Positions 1-6,310 of a DNA stretch of 7,152 nt are shown one piece after another; position 1 is the first letter of the stretch, and the number at the start of each line of letters is the position of its first letter. Where the stretch lies: contig JAWOBE010000132.1 in NCBI GenBank assembly GCA_046498185.1, forward strand, positions 1 through 7,152. Direction: 5' to 3'. The translations under genes and the position numbers were made by a program. The notes beneath the pieces are model-generated. The model had not been told where the DNA came from and did not search any database. It saw nothing but the letters and a program-made list of their open reading frames with translations. Origin of the DNA: CAYXDR01 sp046498185. GTDB lineage: Bacteria; Desulfobacterota; DSM-4660; Desulfatiglandales; Desulfatiglandaceae.

Positions 1-230
1 ATGTTTCCTATGGCGGCGATAGGTTCGAGATCGCTGAAAGTTCTTATAAGGTGATGGTCTATGACGTCTGCGATTCTTCCCAGTCCTTTGTGTATATATA
101 TGCCCTTACGGTTGGCGATTGCGAGCCCTGTGCTGGCTTTTCCCCTGTGCTGACAGGCCCCGGTGGCAAGGAAAGTTTTTAGAACCAGGTCTTTTTCGCC
201 GAGTCCATAGGTGCCTACGATTCCGTCCAT
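1..230 (-). CDS. PurF-like class II glutamine amidotransferase, N-terminal part (cut by window edge), catalytic Cys replaced by Asp
   Basis: The first 76 codons are visible; the frame stays open to the left edge. The start ATG (228-230) has a good Shine-Dalgarno, GGGAGA, 7 nt upstream. The protein begins MDGIVGTYG, then has ACQHRGKASTGLAIA at about residues 24-38 and HKGLGRIADVI at about 45-55. These match, in order and spacing, the N-terminal Ntn domain of amidophosphoribosyltransferase (PurF: MCGIVGIxG, LQHRGQxxAGI, xKGxGLVSDVF). PurF uses glutamine to make 5-phosphoribosylamine, the first step of purine synthesis. In the family the residue after Met is the catalytic N-terminal Cys; here it is Asp (codon GAC at 225-227), and no in-frame Cys start exists nearby. 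Glutaminase activity is therefore unlikely, leaving an ammonia-dependent enzyme, a regulator or a repurposed paralogue. The phosphoribosyltransferase half is outside the window, so its presence is unknown. The gene lies 56 bp behind carB and is probably cotranscribed. PurF-like kinship is fairly sure; true PurF function is not. Confidence 0.8.
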   Translation of the reverse strand, partial: MDGIVGTYGLGEKDLVLKTFLATGACQHRGKASTGLAIANRKGIYIHKGLGRIADVIDHHLIRTFSDLEPIAAIGN

Positions 231-262
231 TAGTCGATCTCCCGAAAAAAATTATTTAGTGC

Positions 263-283
263 CCATCCGGAAATGCCGGATGG
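263..283 (-). other. Hairpin in the carB to PurF-like gene gap
   Basis: A perfect 8-bp GC-rich stem, CCATCCGG / CCGGATGG, with a 5-nt loop lies 3 bp after the carB stop codon. Read on the minus strand, a run of seven T (245-251) follows, but 11 nt separate it from the stem and it runs straight into the Shine-Dalgarno of the next gene. A canonical Rho-independent terminator has its T-run directly after the stem, so this fits a weak terminator, an mRNA-stabilising 3' structure or a processing site better. It could lower expression of the PurF-like gene relative to carB. The stem is seen in the sequence; any role is inferred. Confidence 0.5.
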
Positions 284-286
284 AAA

Positions 287-3200
287 CTATTTAATATCAG
301 CATGATATTCCTGCAGTGATTTAACAGCTTCCTTGCCCCGTAGTTTGGCGACTATCCCCCTGGCGGCGGCAAGGGCTGCGGCTAGTGTAGTGATATAAGG
401 CACCTTGTATGCAATGGCGGCTTGTCTTATATAAGAATCATCATGTTTTCCAAGCTTTCCGCTGGGAGTGTTGATTACTAAATCAATTTTTTTATTTTTT
501 ATGGCATCTATTATATTTGGGCGTCCTTCATTCAGTTTCATGATTCGTTCCGCCCGAATATAATGGCTGTTCAGGAATTGCTCGGTGCCGTCGGTGGCTT
601 TGATGGTGAAGCCCAGGGTCGAAAAAATCCTGGCCACTTCGAGAACCGCAGGGCGGTCCATTTCGGTTACGGTAATCAAAATCGTTCCCTCCGTGGGCAG
701 AATTTGACCCGCTGCCAGCTGGGCTTTTAAAAACGCAAGCCCGAATGAGTCCGCCATGCCCAGAACTTCACCGGTGGAGCGCATTTCAGGACCCAGAATC
801 GGATCCACTTCCGGAAACATCGAAAATGGGAAGACTGCTTCCTTGACACCGTAATGCGGTACAATTTTGGGTTTGATGTCCAGGTCTTCAAGCCGATCTC
901 CTAACATCAATCTGGTAGCGAGTCCGGCCATCTGGATGTTGCATACCTTCGAAACCAGCGGGACGGTCCGTGATGCGCGCGGATTGGCTTCCAAAATGTA
1001 AACCGTGTCTTCGGATATGGCATACTGGATATTCATCAACCCCACGACTTGCAGTTCGGTCGCAATACGTCTGTTGTATTCGTAGATTGTCGACAGATGC
1101 TTGGCCGGAAGGCTGATGGGAGGGATTACGCAGGCCGAATCCCCGGAGTGGATGCCGGCAAGTTCTATATGCTCCATCACGGCCGGAACGAATGCATCGG
1201 TTCCGTCCGCGACCGCATCGGCTTCCACTTCTATTGCATTTTCAAGGAATTTATCAATTAAAATGGGTCTTTCAGGGCTTACATCCACGGCCGCACGTAC
1301 ATAGCGGGTCAGCATCTCCTCGTCGTGGATTACTTCCATGGCTCTGCCGCCCAGTACGTACGAAGGACGCACCATAAGGGGGTAGCCTATTGAAGATGCA
1401 ATCCGTAATGCTTCTTCGAGCGTGCTTGCCATAGCGGATTCCGGCTCAGGCACGCCGAGCTTGTTCATGATTTGTCTGAATCGGTCTCTGTCCTCTGCCA
1501 GGTCTATTGCCTCAGGGCTTGTGCCGATGATTTTAACACCCGCAGCGGCAAGTTCACCGGCTATATTGAGGGGTGTCTGCCCGCCGAACTGAACGATGAC
1601 GCCTTCGGGTTTTTCTTTTTCATATATGCTAAGTACATCTTCCACGGTCAGAGGCTCGAAATATAATTTATCAGATGTATCATAATCCGTGGAAACGGTT
1701 TCAGGGTTACAGTTTATCATTATCGATTCATATCCGGCGTCTTTCAGCGCAAATGCTGAATGAACACAGCAATAGTCGAACTCTATGCCCTGTCCTATCC
1801 GGTTGGGTCCTCCTCCCAGGACCATTATTTTGGGCCGTGCGCTGGCTTCGACTTTATCCGGCGCGTTATATGTCGAGTAATAATATGCGGCGGATTCGAC
1901 ACCGCTTACAGGCACAGGCTCCCAGCCCTGGACAACTCCTATGGTAATCCTCCTGGAGCGCACAAGGTGCTCGTCAACACCCAGAAGAAACGCTATATAA
2001 CGATCAGAAAAACCGTCCTTTTTGGCCCGTTCAAACAGGGTTTCAGGTAATTCGTCGAAGGTATGAGCACGAATTTCTTCTTCCAGTTCAACGAGTTCCT
2101 TCATCTGATCGATGAACCATGCCTTTATACGGGTTTTTTCGTACAAGGTGGAAACCGCTGCGCCTTTTCGGAGAGCCTCGTACATAATGAACAATCTTTC
2201 ACTGGAAGGAGTGGACAACATGTCCATAAGATCTTCGAGCGACCTGGTGTTGAAGTCGGAGGCGAAACCGAGTCCGTAACGGCCGATTTCGAGAGAGCGC
2301 ACAGCCTTCTGAAATGCTTCTTTGTACGTTTTGCCGATGCTCATAACTTCCCCGACAGCCCGCATCTGGGTGCCGAGCTTGTCTTCGGCCCCTTCGAATT
2401 TCTCAAATGCCCAGCGGGGGAATTTAGCCACCACGTAATCGCCTGAAGGGGTGTATTTTTCGAGGGTGCCTTCCTTCCAGTACGGGATTTCGGTGAGAGT
2501 CAGCCCGCCCGCGAGCATCGCTGAAATAAGCGCGATCGGAAAGCCGGTGGCCTTGGAGGCGAGGGCGGAGGACCTAGATGTCCGGGGATTTATTTCAATC
2601 ACGACGACCCTGCCTGTTTCGGGGTCATGGGCGAATTGAACGTTGGTGCCGCCGATGACCTCTATCGCCTCCACGATGCGGTAAGCATAGGATTGCAGCT
2701 TCTGCTGGAGTTCGGGGGATATCGTCAGCATGGGGGCCACGCAGAATGAATCTCCGGTATGAACTCCCATTGGGTCTACATTTTCAATGAAACAGACCGT
2801 CACCATGTGATTGTCGGCGTCGCGTACAACCTCGAGTTCCAGCTCTTCCCAGCCGATCACCGACTCCTCTACAAGCACCTGGCCTACGAGACTTGCCGCG
2901 ATTCCGCGTCCGGCTACTGTTTGCAGTTCCTCCGAATTGTATACGAGCCCCCCACCTGTTCCACCCATGGTATAAGCCGGCCTTATTACAACAGGATAGC
3001 CGAGCTTTTGAGCAATTTGTTCCGCCTCTTCGACGGTATAGGCAGGCTCGCTTCGAGGCATTTCAATACCGAGACGGGTCATTGTCTCTTTGAACGCGAT
3101 CCGATCTTCACCACGTTCTATCGCATCGAGGGCGACGCCGATAATTTGTACGCCATAACGATCGAGTACACCGGAACGTGAAAGTCCGGAGGCAAGATTG

Positions 3201-3487
3201 AGCGCGGTTTGCCCGCCCAGGTTCGGCAGCAATGCATCGGGGCGTTCTTTTTCAATTATTTTGGTAAGTGTTTCCAGGTTGAGGGGTTCTATGTAGGTGA
3301 TATCGGCCATTCCAGGGTCGGTCATTATCGTGGCCGGGTTGGAATTGACAAGCAGAACTTCATAACCAAGCTTTTTAAGTGCCTTGCAGGCCTGGGTCCC
3401 CGAGTAGTCGAATTCACAGGCTTGCCCTATTACTATCGGTCCGGAACCTATTATCATCACTTTATTTATGTCTGTACGTTTCGGCAT
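287..3487 (-). CDS. carB: Carbamoyl-phosphate synthase, large subunit
   Basis: This cytoplasmic enzyme makes carbamoyl phosphate from bicarbonate, ammonia and two ATP, feeding pyrimidine and arginine synthesis; ammonia normally comes from glutamine through the CarA subunit. The protein has 1066 residues, close to E. coli CarB (1073). The carboxyphosphate half starts with GSGPIVIGQACEFDYSG (about 14-30) and has the ATP-grasp residues R129 and R169, the loop GGTGGG (175-180), HTGDS (243-247) and EINPRTSRSSALASKATG (about 298-315). An oligomerisation domain follows, then the second ATP-grasp half (MVLGGGPNRIGQGIEFDYCC, RPSYVLGGRAME, MEHIELAGIHSGDSAC, EANPRASRTVP). The last 130 or so residues form the MGS allosteric domain. 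From a remembered alignment, the UMP/IMP-site residues T965, T968, K984 and N1006 are kept, while E. coli Thr1017 corresponds to Pro1008. The ATG start has AGGAAGGAA 9 nt upstream. A strong promoter and a long leader precede it. No carA lies in the window. The reading frame is intact. Confidence 0.98.
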   Translation of the reverse strand: MPKRTDINKVMIIGSGPIVIGQACEFDYSGTQACKALKKLGYEVLLVNSNPATIMTDPGMADITYIEPLNLETLTKIIEKERPDALLPNLGGQTALNLASGLSRSGVLDRYGVQIIGVALDAIERGEDRIAFKETMTRLGIEMPRSEPAYTVEEAEQIAQKLGYPVVIRPAYTMGGTGGGLVYNSEELQTVAGRGIAASLVGQVLVEESVIGWEELELEVVRDADNHMVTVCFIENVDPMGVHTGDSFCVAPMLTISPELQQKLQSYAYRIVEAIEVIGGTNVQFAHDPETGRVVVIEINPRTSRSSALASKATGFPIALISAMLAGGLTLTEIPYWKEGTLEKYTPSGDYVVAKFPRWAFEKFEGAEDKLGTQMRAVGEVMSIGKTYKEAFQKAVRSLEIGRYGLGFASDFNTRSLEDLMDMLSTPSSERLFIMYEALRKGAAVSTLYEKTRIKAWFIDQMKELVELEEEIRAHTFDELPETLFERAKKDGFSDRYIAFLLGVDEHLVRSRRITIGVVQGWEPVPVSGVESAAYYYSTYNAPDKVEASARPKIMVLGGGPNRIGQGIEFDYCCVHSAFALKDAGYESIMINCNPETVSTDYDTSDKLYFEPLTVEDVLSIYEKEKPEGVIVQFGGQTPLNIAGELAAAGVKIIGTSPEAIDLAEDRDRFRQIMNKLGVPEPESAMASTLEEALRIASSIGYPLMVRPSYVLGGRAMEVIHDEEMLTRYVRAAVDVSPERPILIDKFLENAIEVEADAVADGTDAFVPAVMEHIELAGIHSGDSACVIPPISLPAKHLSTIYEYNRRIATELQVVGLMNIQYAISEDTVYILEANPRASRTVPLVSKVCNIQMAGLATRLMLGDRLEDLDIKPKIVPHYGVKEAVFPFSMFPEVDPILGPEMRSTGEVLGMADSFGLAFLKAQLAAGQILPTEGTILITVTEMDRPAVLEVARIFSTLGFTIKATDGTEQFLNSHYIRAERIMKLNEGRPNIIDAIKNKKIDLVINTPSGKLGKHDDSYIRQAAIAYKVPYITTLAAALAAARGIVAKLRGKEAVKSLQEYHADIK

Positions 3488-3659
3488 AACAAGAAGTTCC
3501 TTCCTGGTAAAATTATTTCAGTCGGTGGACATACGGGTGAATCTCACGTCGGTCCAAACCTCCAACGGCATCTCTCAATGCAATTACGTCTCAAATATGC
3601 GAAAGAGGGTACACCCTGGAATAAGAAATGGAAAACAACGATGCGACCAAGTTTCGACC
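3488..3659 (-). promoter_or_regulatory. Long untranslated leader of carB, with possible small upstream reading frame
   Basis: From the start site predicted by the promoter at 3666-3694, the carB message would carry about 170 nt before the ATG. It holds the carB Shine-Dalgarno (3497-3505), a 6-bp stem with one G-U pair (3547-3552 with 3562-3567, 9-nt loop) and small GCAT/ATGC and AGGG/CCCT hairpins. A 17-codon frame (3571 to 3518, MPLEVWTDVRFTRMSTD, then TGA) ends about 30 nt before carB. It has no well-spaced Shine-Dalgarno, only GAGAG touching the ATG. I found no match to the PyrR-binding consensus and no riboswitch I recognise. A leader this long may be regulatory, but that is inference. 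Confidence 0.35.
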
Positions 3660-3665
3660 GGAGCG

Positions 3666-3694
3666 ACTATAGAAAACGGCCCCGAGGGTGTCAA
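3666..3694 (-). promoter_or_regulatory. Sigma-70 type promoter for carB
   Basis: On the minus strand there is a perfect -35 box TTGACA (3689-3694), a 17-nt spacer and a -10 box TATAGT (3666-3671), one base from TATAAT. Spacing is optimal. A T-run at 3712-3717 upstream of the -35 could act as an UP element. Transcription would start near 3659-3660 and read into carB, and probably on into the PurF-like gene. The location in a 300-bp gene-free stretch directly upstream of carB supports a real promoter. Confidence 0.8.
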
Positions 3695-3711
3695 GGGGAA
3701 AGTTGGCTTTG

Positions 3712-3744
3712 AAAAAAGTAGACATTCAACGATAAAGCATTGAA
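3712..3744 (-). terminator. Weak terminator candidate after the repeat-protein gene
   Basis: A 7-bp stem with one G-U pair (TTCAATG / CGTTGAA, 6-nt loop, 3725-3744) is followed on the minus strand, after 7 nt, by six T (3712-3717). It lies 43 bp past the stop codon of the exported repeat protein and just upstream of the carB promoter, a sensible place to separate the two units. The stem is AT-rich and the T-run is not adjacent, so read-through is likely. The same T-run may instead serve the carB promoter. Confidence 0.3.
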
Positions 3745-3787
3745 ATATTTTATTTATATTTGATTCATTTTGTATGTGTGGATGCTG

Positions 3788-5416
3788 CTAATCGAACCAT
3801 AAAATTCGACCGGAGCCTTCAGTGATTTTATCGAATTTTCCTTCCTCCGCTGAGATGTAAATAGTGCCGTCGTAAACTTTAAGATCGGTCAGGCAGTATG
3901 GAATTTCTCGGGTGTTCCATGCACTCACCAGTTTTCCGCCTTCCATGCGGTAACCGGTGATTGTGGCTTTGAGATAAAGCAGAAATTCAATCACTCTTTC
4001 AGAAACCGGAATGTTTCGGACGGCAAGGACCTCGTATGTCCCGTCTTCATCCAGGTCCGTCACGACTATCCTGGGATCGAATTCAACGCTGGGAGGCGTG
4101 TCTCCTGGCCCCGTTGTTTCTCCTGAAAGAATTAGGTTGTTGGTGCCCGACATGCGGGTGGAGCCCCGCCATAACTCCGCGCCGTCGGTTCCCCAAAGTG
4201 TCAGCCGTTTATCCTTGCCTACCCCGATCCATTCCGGCACCCCGTTTCCGTCCAGATCCGCTTTTGCAAGAGAGTAGAGCCTGACATGGGCGAGACCGGG
4301 GATTTTTTGCCCTATCTCAAGCTTTCCGTCGGCACGGTAAGCCGCATCATGGAGCGGTCCGGATATGAATTCTCCGACCTTGGAGCTTTGAAAGATCAGC
4401 TGTATGGGCTTGTCCTGCGGCCCACCGACCACGCACAGGTGCCCCCTGATGCTGTCGATTTCCTTAAAGGATCCCTGGCTCCATTCATAGATTGTCGTTC
4501 GAGCCCGCAACCCGTAGGATCCGACCACATATATCTCGGGTCGGCCGTTCCCATCGATGTCGCCGGTGCTTACTTTCAAGAAGTCTTCGCCGAAGGATGA
4601 ATCCAGCTTGTCTATCGGTATATGACGGCCTTCCCTTTCGGAAAAAATCAGCAAGCGCTTCCTGCCGATCACCAGAAGCTCCGGTGAACCGTCCCCATCA
4701 AGGTCGGCTACATCGAAACCCATCGGAGACATGTTAACCGGGAATGACCCTGTAGGAGAAAAGACGCCGGTGCGTTCTTTGGTCCGTTGGAAAAGTCCCT
4801 TTTCAGCAGGCCCCTCGAACGTCGAACCTGTTTCGAATGAGGAAAAAAGTCCGCCGTAGGGTTCTGGACCCGAATCGGAGGGTGCGGGACCGGCCGCATA
4901 TGTTTCAGCTGGTCTGCCTTCGATGGCGCCGCGTACCTGATAAGCAACTTGGGCCAGTCTTGGGATGAGCTGATTTTCGGCACCGGCATCCGAAATACTG
5001 GAGGATTTCGGAGGATCGACCGTCATGTCAAGGAATGTCAGATCAAGGCTGTAACCGCCTCCGGCGGCCGTTAGGGTTCCAAAAAGGGCGTAATGGGCGT
5101 TAAGCGCCTTAGAAGCTTTCCCGGCGACGTTTTTATCTGTCACCTTTGAAACGGATGCAGCATTCAGAACTGATGAGACTTCGGCGTCGTCGATTATCGT
5201 GATGTCCGCCCCGGCCAGCCTGGAAGAAAGCATTGTACGGAGTCCTTTTTTCAAGAAGTCCATAGGTTTATCGGAAAGAATCTCCAGCGGAAAAACCACA
5301 AGCCGCTTCGGAGCTGCTTGAGCGGGAGCAGGCATAAAGAGCAGGACCGCAGTAGCGACCAGAATTTGAAACAAGATCAGCATCCCGAAATATTTAAAAA
5401 AAGCATGTGTTTTCAT
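3788..5416 (-). CDS. Exported FG-GAP/VCBS repeat protein with N-terminal TolB/FlgO-like domain
   Basis: A 542-residue protein of unknown exact function. It starts with a clear signal peptide: a Lys-His n-region, a long hydrophobic stretch (about 11-28) and an Ala-Gln-Ala cleavage site near residue 34. Residues about 38-165 (RLVVFPLEIL..., KGLRTMLSSRL, DAEVSSVL, HYALFGTLT) resemble the small alpha/beta domain of TolB-N/FlgO-like envelope proteins, by pattern only. A Pro/Ala/Gly-rich linker (about 167-190) follows. Then come four FG-GAP/VCBS-like calcium loops: DLDGDG (238-243), DIDGNG (286-291), DLDGNG (387-392) and DLDEDG (454-459), each next to a short beta-rich stretch, as in beta-propellers. 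A periplasmic or outer-surface location is expected. The frame extends upstream to a GTG at 5473, but that adds 19 residues unlike a signal peptide and has no Shine-Dalgarno. The ATG at 5414-5416 has AGGGAGA 12 nt upstream and opens the signal peptide, so I chose it. The gene lies 106 bp after the ABC ATPase; a shared role is possible but unproven. Confidence 0.85.
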   Translation of the reverse strand: MKTHAFFKYFGMLILFQILVATAVLLFMPAPAQAAPKRLVVFPLEILSDKPMDFLKKGLRTMLSSRLAGADITIIDDAEVSSVLNAASVSKVTDKNVAGKASKALNAHYALFGTLTAAGGGYSLDLTFLDMTVDPPKSSSISDAGAENQLIPRLAQVAYQVRGAIEGRPAETYAAGPAPSDSGPEPYGGLFSSFETGSTFEGPAEKGLFQRTKERTGVFSPTGSFPVNMSPMGFDVADLDGDGSPELLVIGRKRLLIFSEREGRHIPIDKLDSSFGEDFLKVSTGDIDGNGRPEIYVVGSYGLRARTTIYEWSQGSFKEIDSIRGHLCVVGGPQDKPIQLIFQSSKVGEFISGPLHDAAYRADGKLEIGQKIPGLAHVRLYSLAKADLDGNGVPEWIGVGKDKRLTLWGTDGAELWRGSTRMSGTNNLILSGETTGPGDTPPSVEFDPRIVVTDLDEDGTYEVLAVRNIPVSERVIEFLLYLKATITGYRMEGGKLVSAWNTREIPYCLTDLKVYDGTIYISAEEGKFDKITEGSGRILWFD

Positions 5417-5428
5417 TTGTCGATTTGA

Positions 5429-5435
5429 TCTCCCT
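5429..5435 (-). promoter_or_regulatory. Ribosome binding site that decides the repeat-protein start
   Basis: AGGGAGA on the minus strand lies 12 nt before the ATG at 5414-5416. The spacing is a little long, but the two earlier in-frame starts (GTG at 5471-5473, ATG at 5453-5455) have nothing comparable. Together with the signal peptide that begins at this ATG, it favours the 542-residue form over the 561-residue one. Confidence 0.5.
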
Positions 5436-5481
5436 GCAACAGAAATATGAACCATCGCCACTGTTTCTATCACAGAGGCTT

Positions 5482-5487
5482 ATTATA
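5482..5487 (-). promoter_or_regulatory. Possible -10 element upstream of the repeat-protein gene
   Basis: A perfect TATAAT lies on the minus strand in the gap between the ABC ATPase and the exported protein. At the proper distance there is no recognisable -35 box (TGTGGA at 17 nt is poor) and no extended -10 TG. If used, transcription would begin near 5475, leaving a leader of about 60 nt before the chosen ATG and excluding the GTG at 5473 as a usual start. In an AT-rich stretch it may be chance. Confidence 0.3.
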
Positions 5488-5522
5488 TGTCCATAGGTTC
5501 AGAATCCACAGAAACGGATGCG

Positions 5523-6302
5523 TCAACAAAGCAGGGCTTCATCCTTCAGCTCTGATCCGAATCGACGCACAACTTCTTCGACGGTCAGCGCCTGTTTTTC
5601 CAGGCCTTCGACATCGAATTTAACACGGCCCTCGTGGAGCATCACCATTCGGTTGCCATACCGGATGGCCTGTTGCATATTATGAGTTACCATGACTGTA
5701 GTGAGCGCGTTTTCGTTGATGATCCTGTCGGTGAGGTCCATCACCTTCTGAGCCGTTTTCGGATCCAGTGCCGCGGTGTGTTCATCGAGCAACAGCACTT
5801 TCGGCATTGCCAGTGTGGCCATCAGCAGCGTCAACGACTGGCGCTGGCCGCCTGAAAGGAGGCTTACGGAGTCCTTCAGACGCTGCTCCAGACCGAGATC
5901 CAGCATCGCCAGGCTTTGCCGGTAATATTTTCTGCGCGCAGGGTTTATCCCCCGCCCAAGCCCGCGCCTTTGGCCTCGTAGATCCGCCATCGCAAGATTT
6001 TCTTCAATGGTCATCGATGCTGCTGTTCCCATCAAAGGGTCCTGGAAAATCCGACCCAGATAACGTGCACGCCTGTGTTCGGGAAGCGAATTTACACATT
6101 CGCCGTCTATGAATATATTACCGTCATCCGGAACATAAAGACCCGCAACGAGGTTTAAGAGAGTGGTTTTTCCTGCACCGTTGCTCCCAATGACCGTAAC
6201 GAAATCTCCGTGCTTTACATGCAGGGAAATATCGTTAACAGCCACTTTCTCATCGACCGTTCCTTTTTTAAAAATTTTTTTCACCTGCTCAAATCGAAGC
6301 AT
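5523..6302 (-). CDS. ABC transporter ATP-binding protein, putative tryptophan/tyrosine-type (COG1101) importer
   Basis: This 259-residue cytoplasmic ATPase powers import through the adjacent permease. All ABC motifs are intact: Walker A GSNGAGKTT (39-47), Q-loop Gln87 in IFQDP, signature LSGGQ (149-153), Walker B VLLLDE (169-174), D-loop ALD (178-180) and His207 of the H-loop. The Walker B continuation DEHTAALDP, with His where most ABC proteins have Pro, and the N-terminal pattern GTVDEKVAVNDISL are typical of the COG1101 ATPases that pair with COG4120 permeases and COG2984 binding proteins. In Firmicutes that family includes the TrpXYZ tryptophan system; the ligand here is unknown. The ATG follows the permease stop by 8 bp. 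A weak AAGGGG lies 13 or more nt upstream inside the permease gene, so translational coupling is likely. ATPase identity is sure; the subfamily is likely; the substrate is not established. Confidence 0.95.
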   Translation of the reverse strand: MLRFEQVKKIFKKGTVDEKVAVNDISLHVKHGDFVTVIGSNGAGKTTLLNLVAGLYVPDDGNIFIDGECVNSLPEHRRARYLGRIFQDPLMGTAASMTIEENLAMADLRGQRRGLGRGINPARRKYYRQSLAMLDLGLEQRLKDSVSLLSGGQRQSLTLLMATLAMPKVLLLDEHTAALDPKTAQKVMDLTDRIINENALTTVMVTHNMQQAIRYGNRMVMLHEGRVKFDVEGLEKQALTVEEVVRRFGSELKDEALLC

Positions 6303-6310
6303 GTCTAGAC

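Noticed and set aside
2063..2446. Plus-strand open frame of 127 codons inside carB
   Set aside because: It lies antisense within a fully conserved carB coding region, has no recognisable domain, and is best explained as a shadow frame. The same holds for the other plus-strand frames in 1049-3181.
3488..3660. PyrR binding site or known riboswitch in the carB leader
   Set aside because: No stretch matches the PyrR RNA consensus, and no conserved riboswitch core is recognisable by eye.
3209..3712. Plus-strand open frame of 167 codons crossing the carB start and its promoter
   Set aside because: Two-thirds overlaps conserved carB antisense and the rest overlaps the carB leader and promoter; the translation shows no domain or plausible structure.
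4708..4989. Minus-strand open frame of 93 codons inside the exported repeat protein
   Set aside because: It is in a different frame of a gene with clear calcium-loop repeats and a signal peptide; the alternative translation is low in recognisable pattern.
5417..5473. Upstream extension of the exported protein to a GTG at 5473
   Set aside because: It adds 19 residues ahead of a textbook signal peptide, has no Shine-Dalgarno, and would nearly coincide with the start predicted by the TATAAT at 5482-5487.
6262..6280. A-runs (seven and six A on the coding strand) near the start of the ABC ATPase, possible slippage or frameshift site
   Set aside because: The frame is intact, the residues (KKIFKKG) fit the family at this position, and no useful alternative frame product is apparent.
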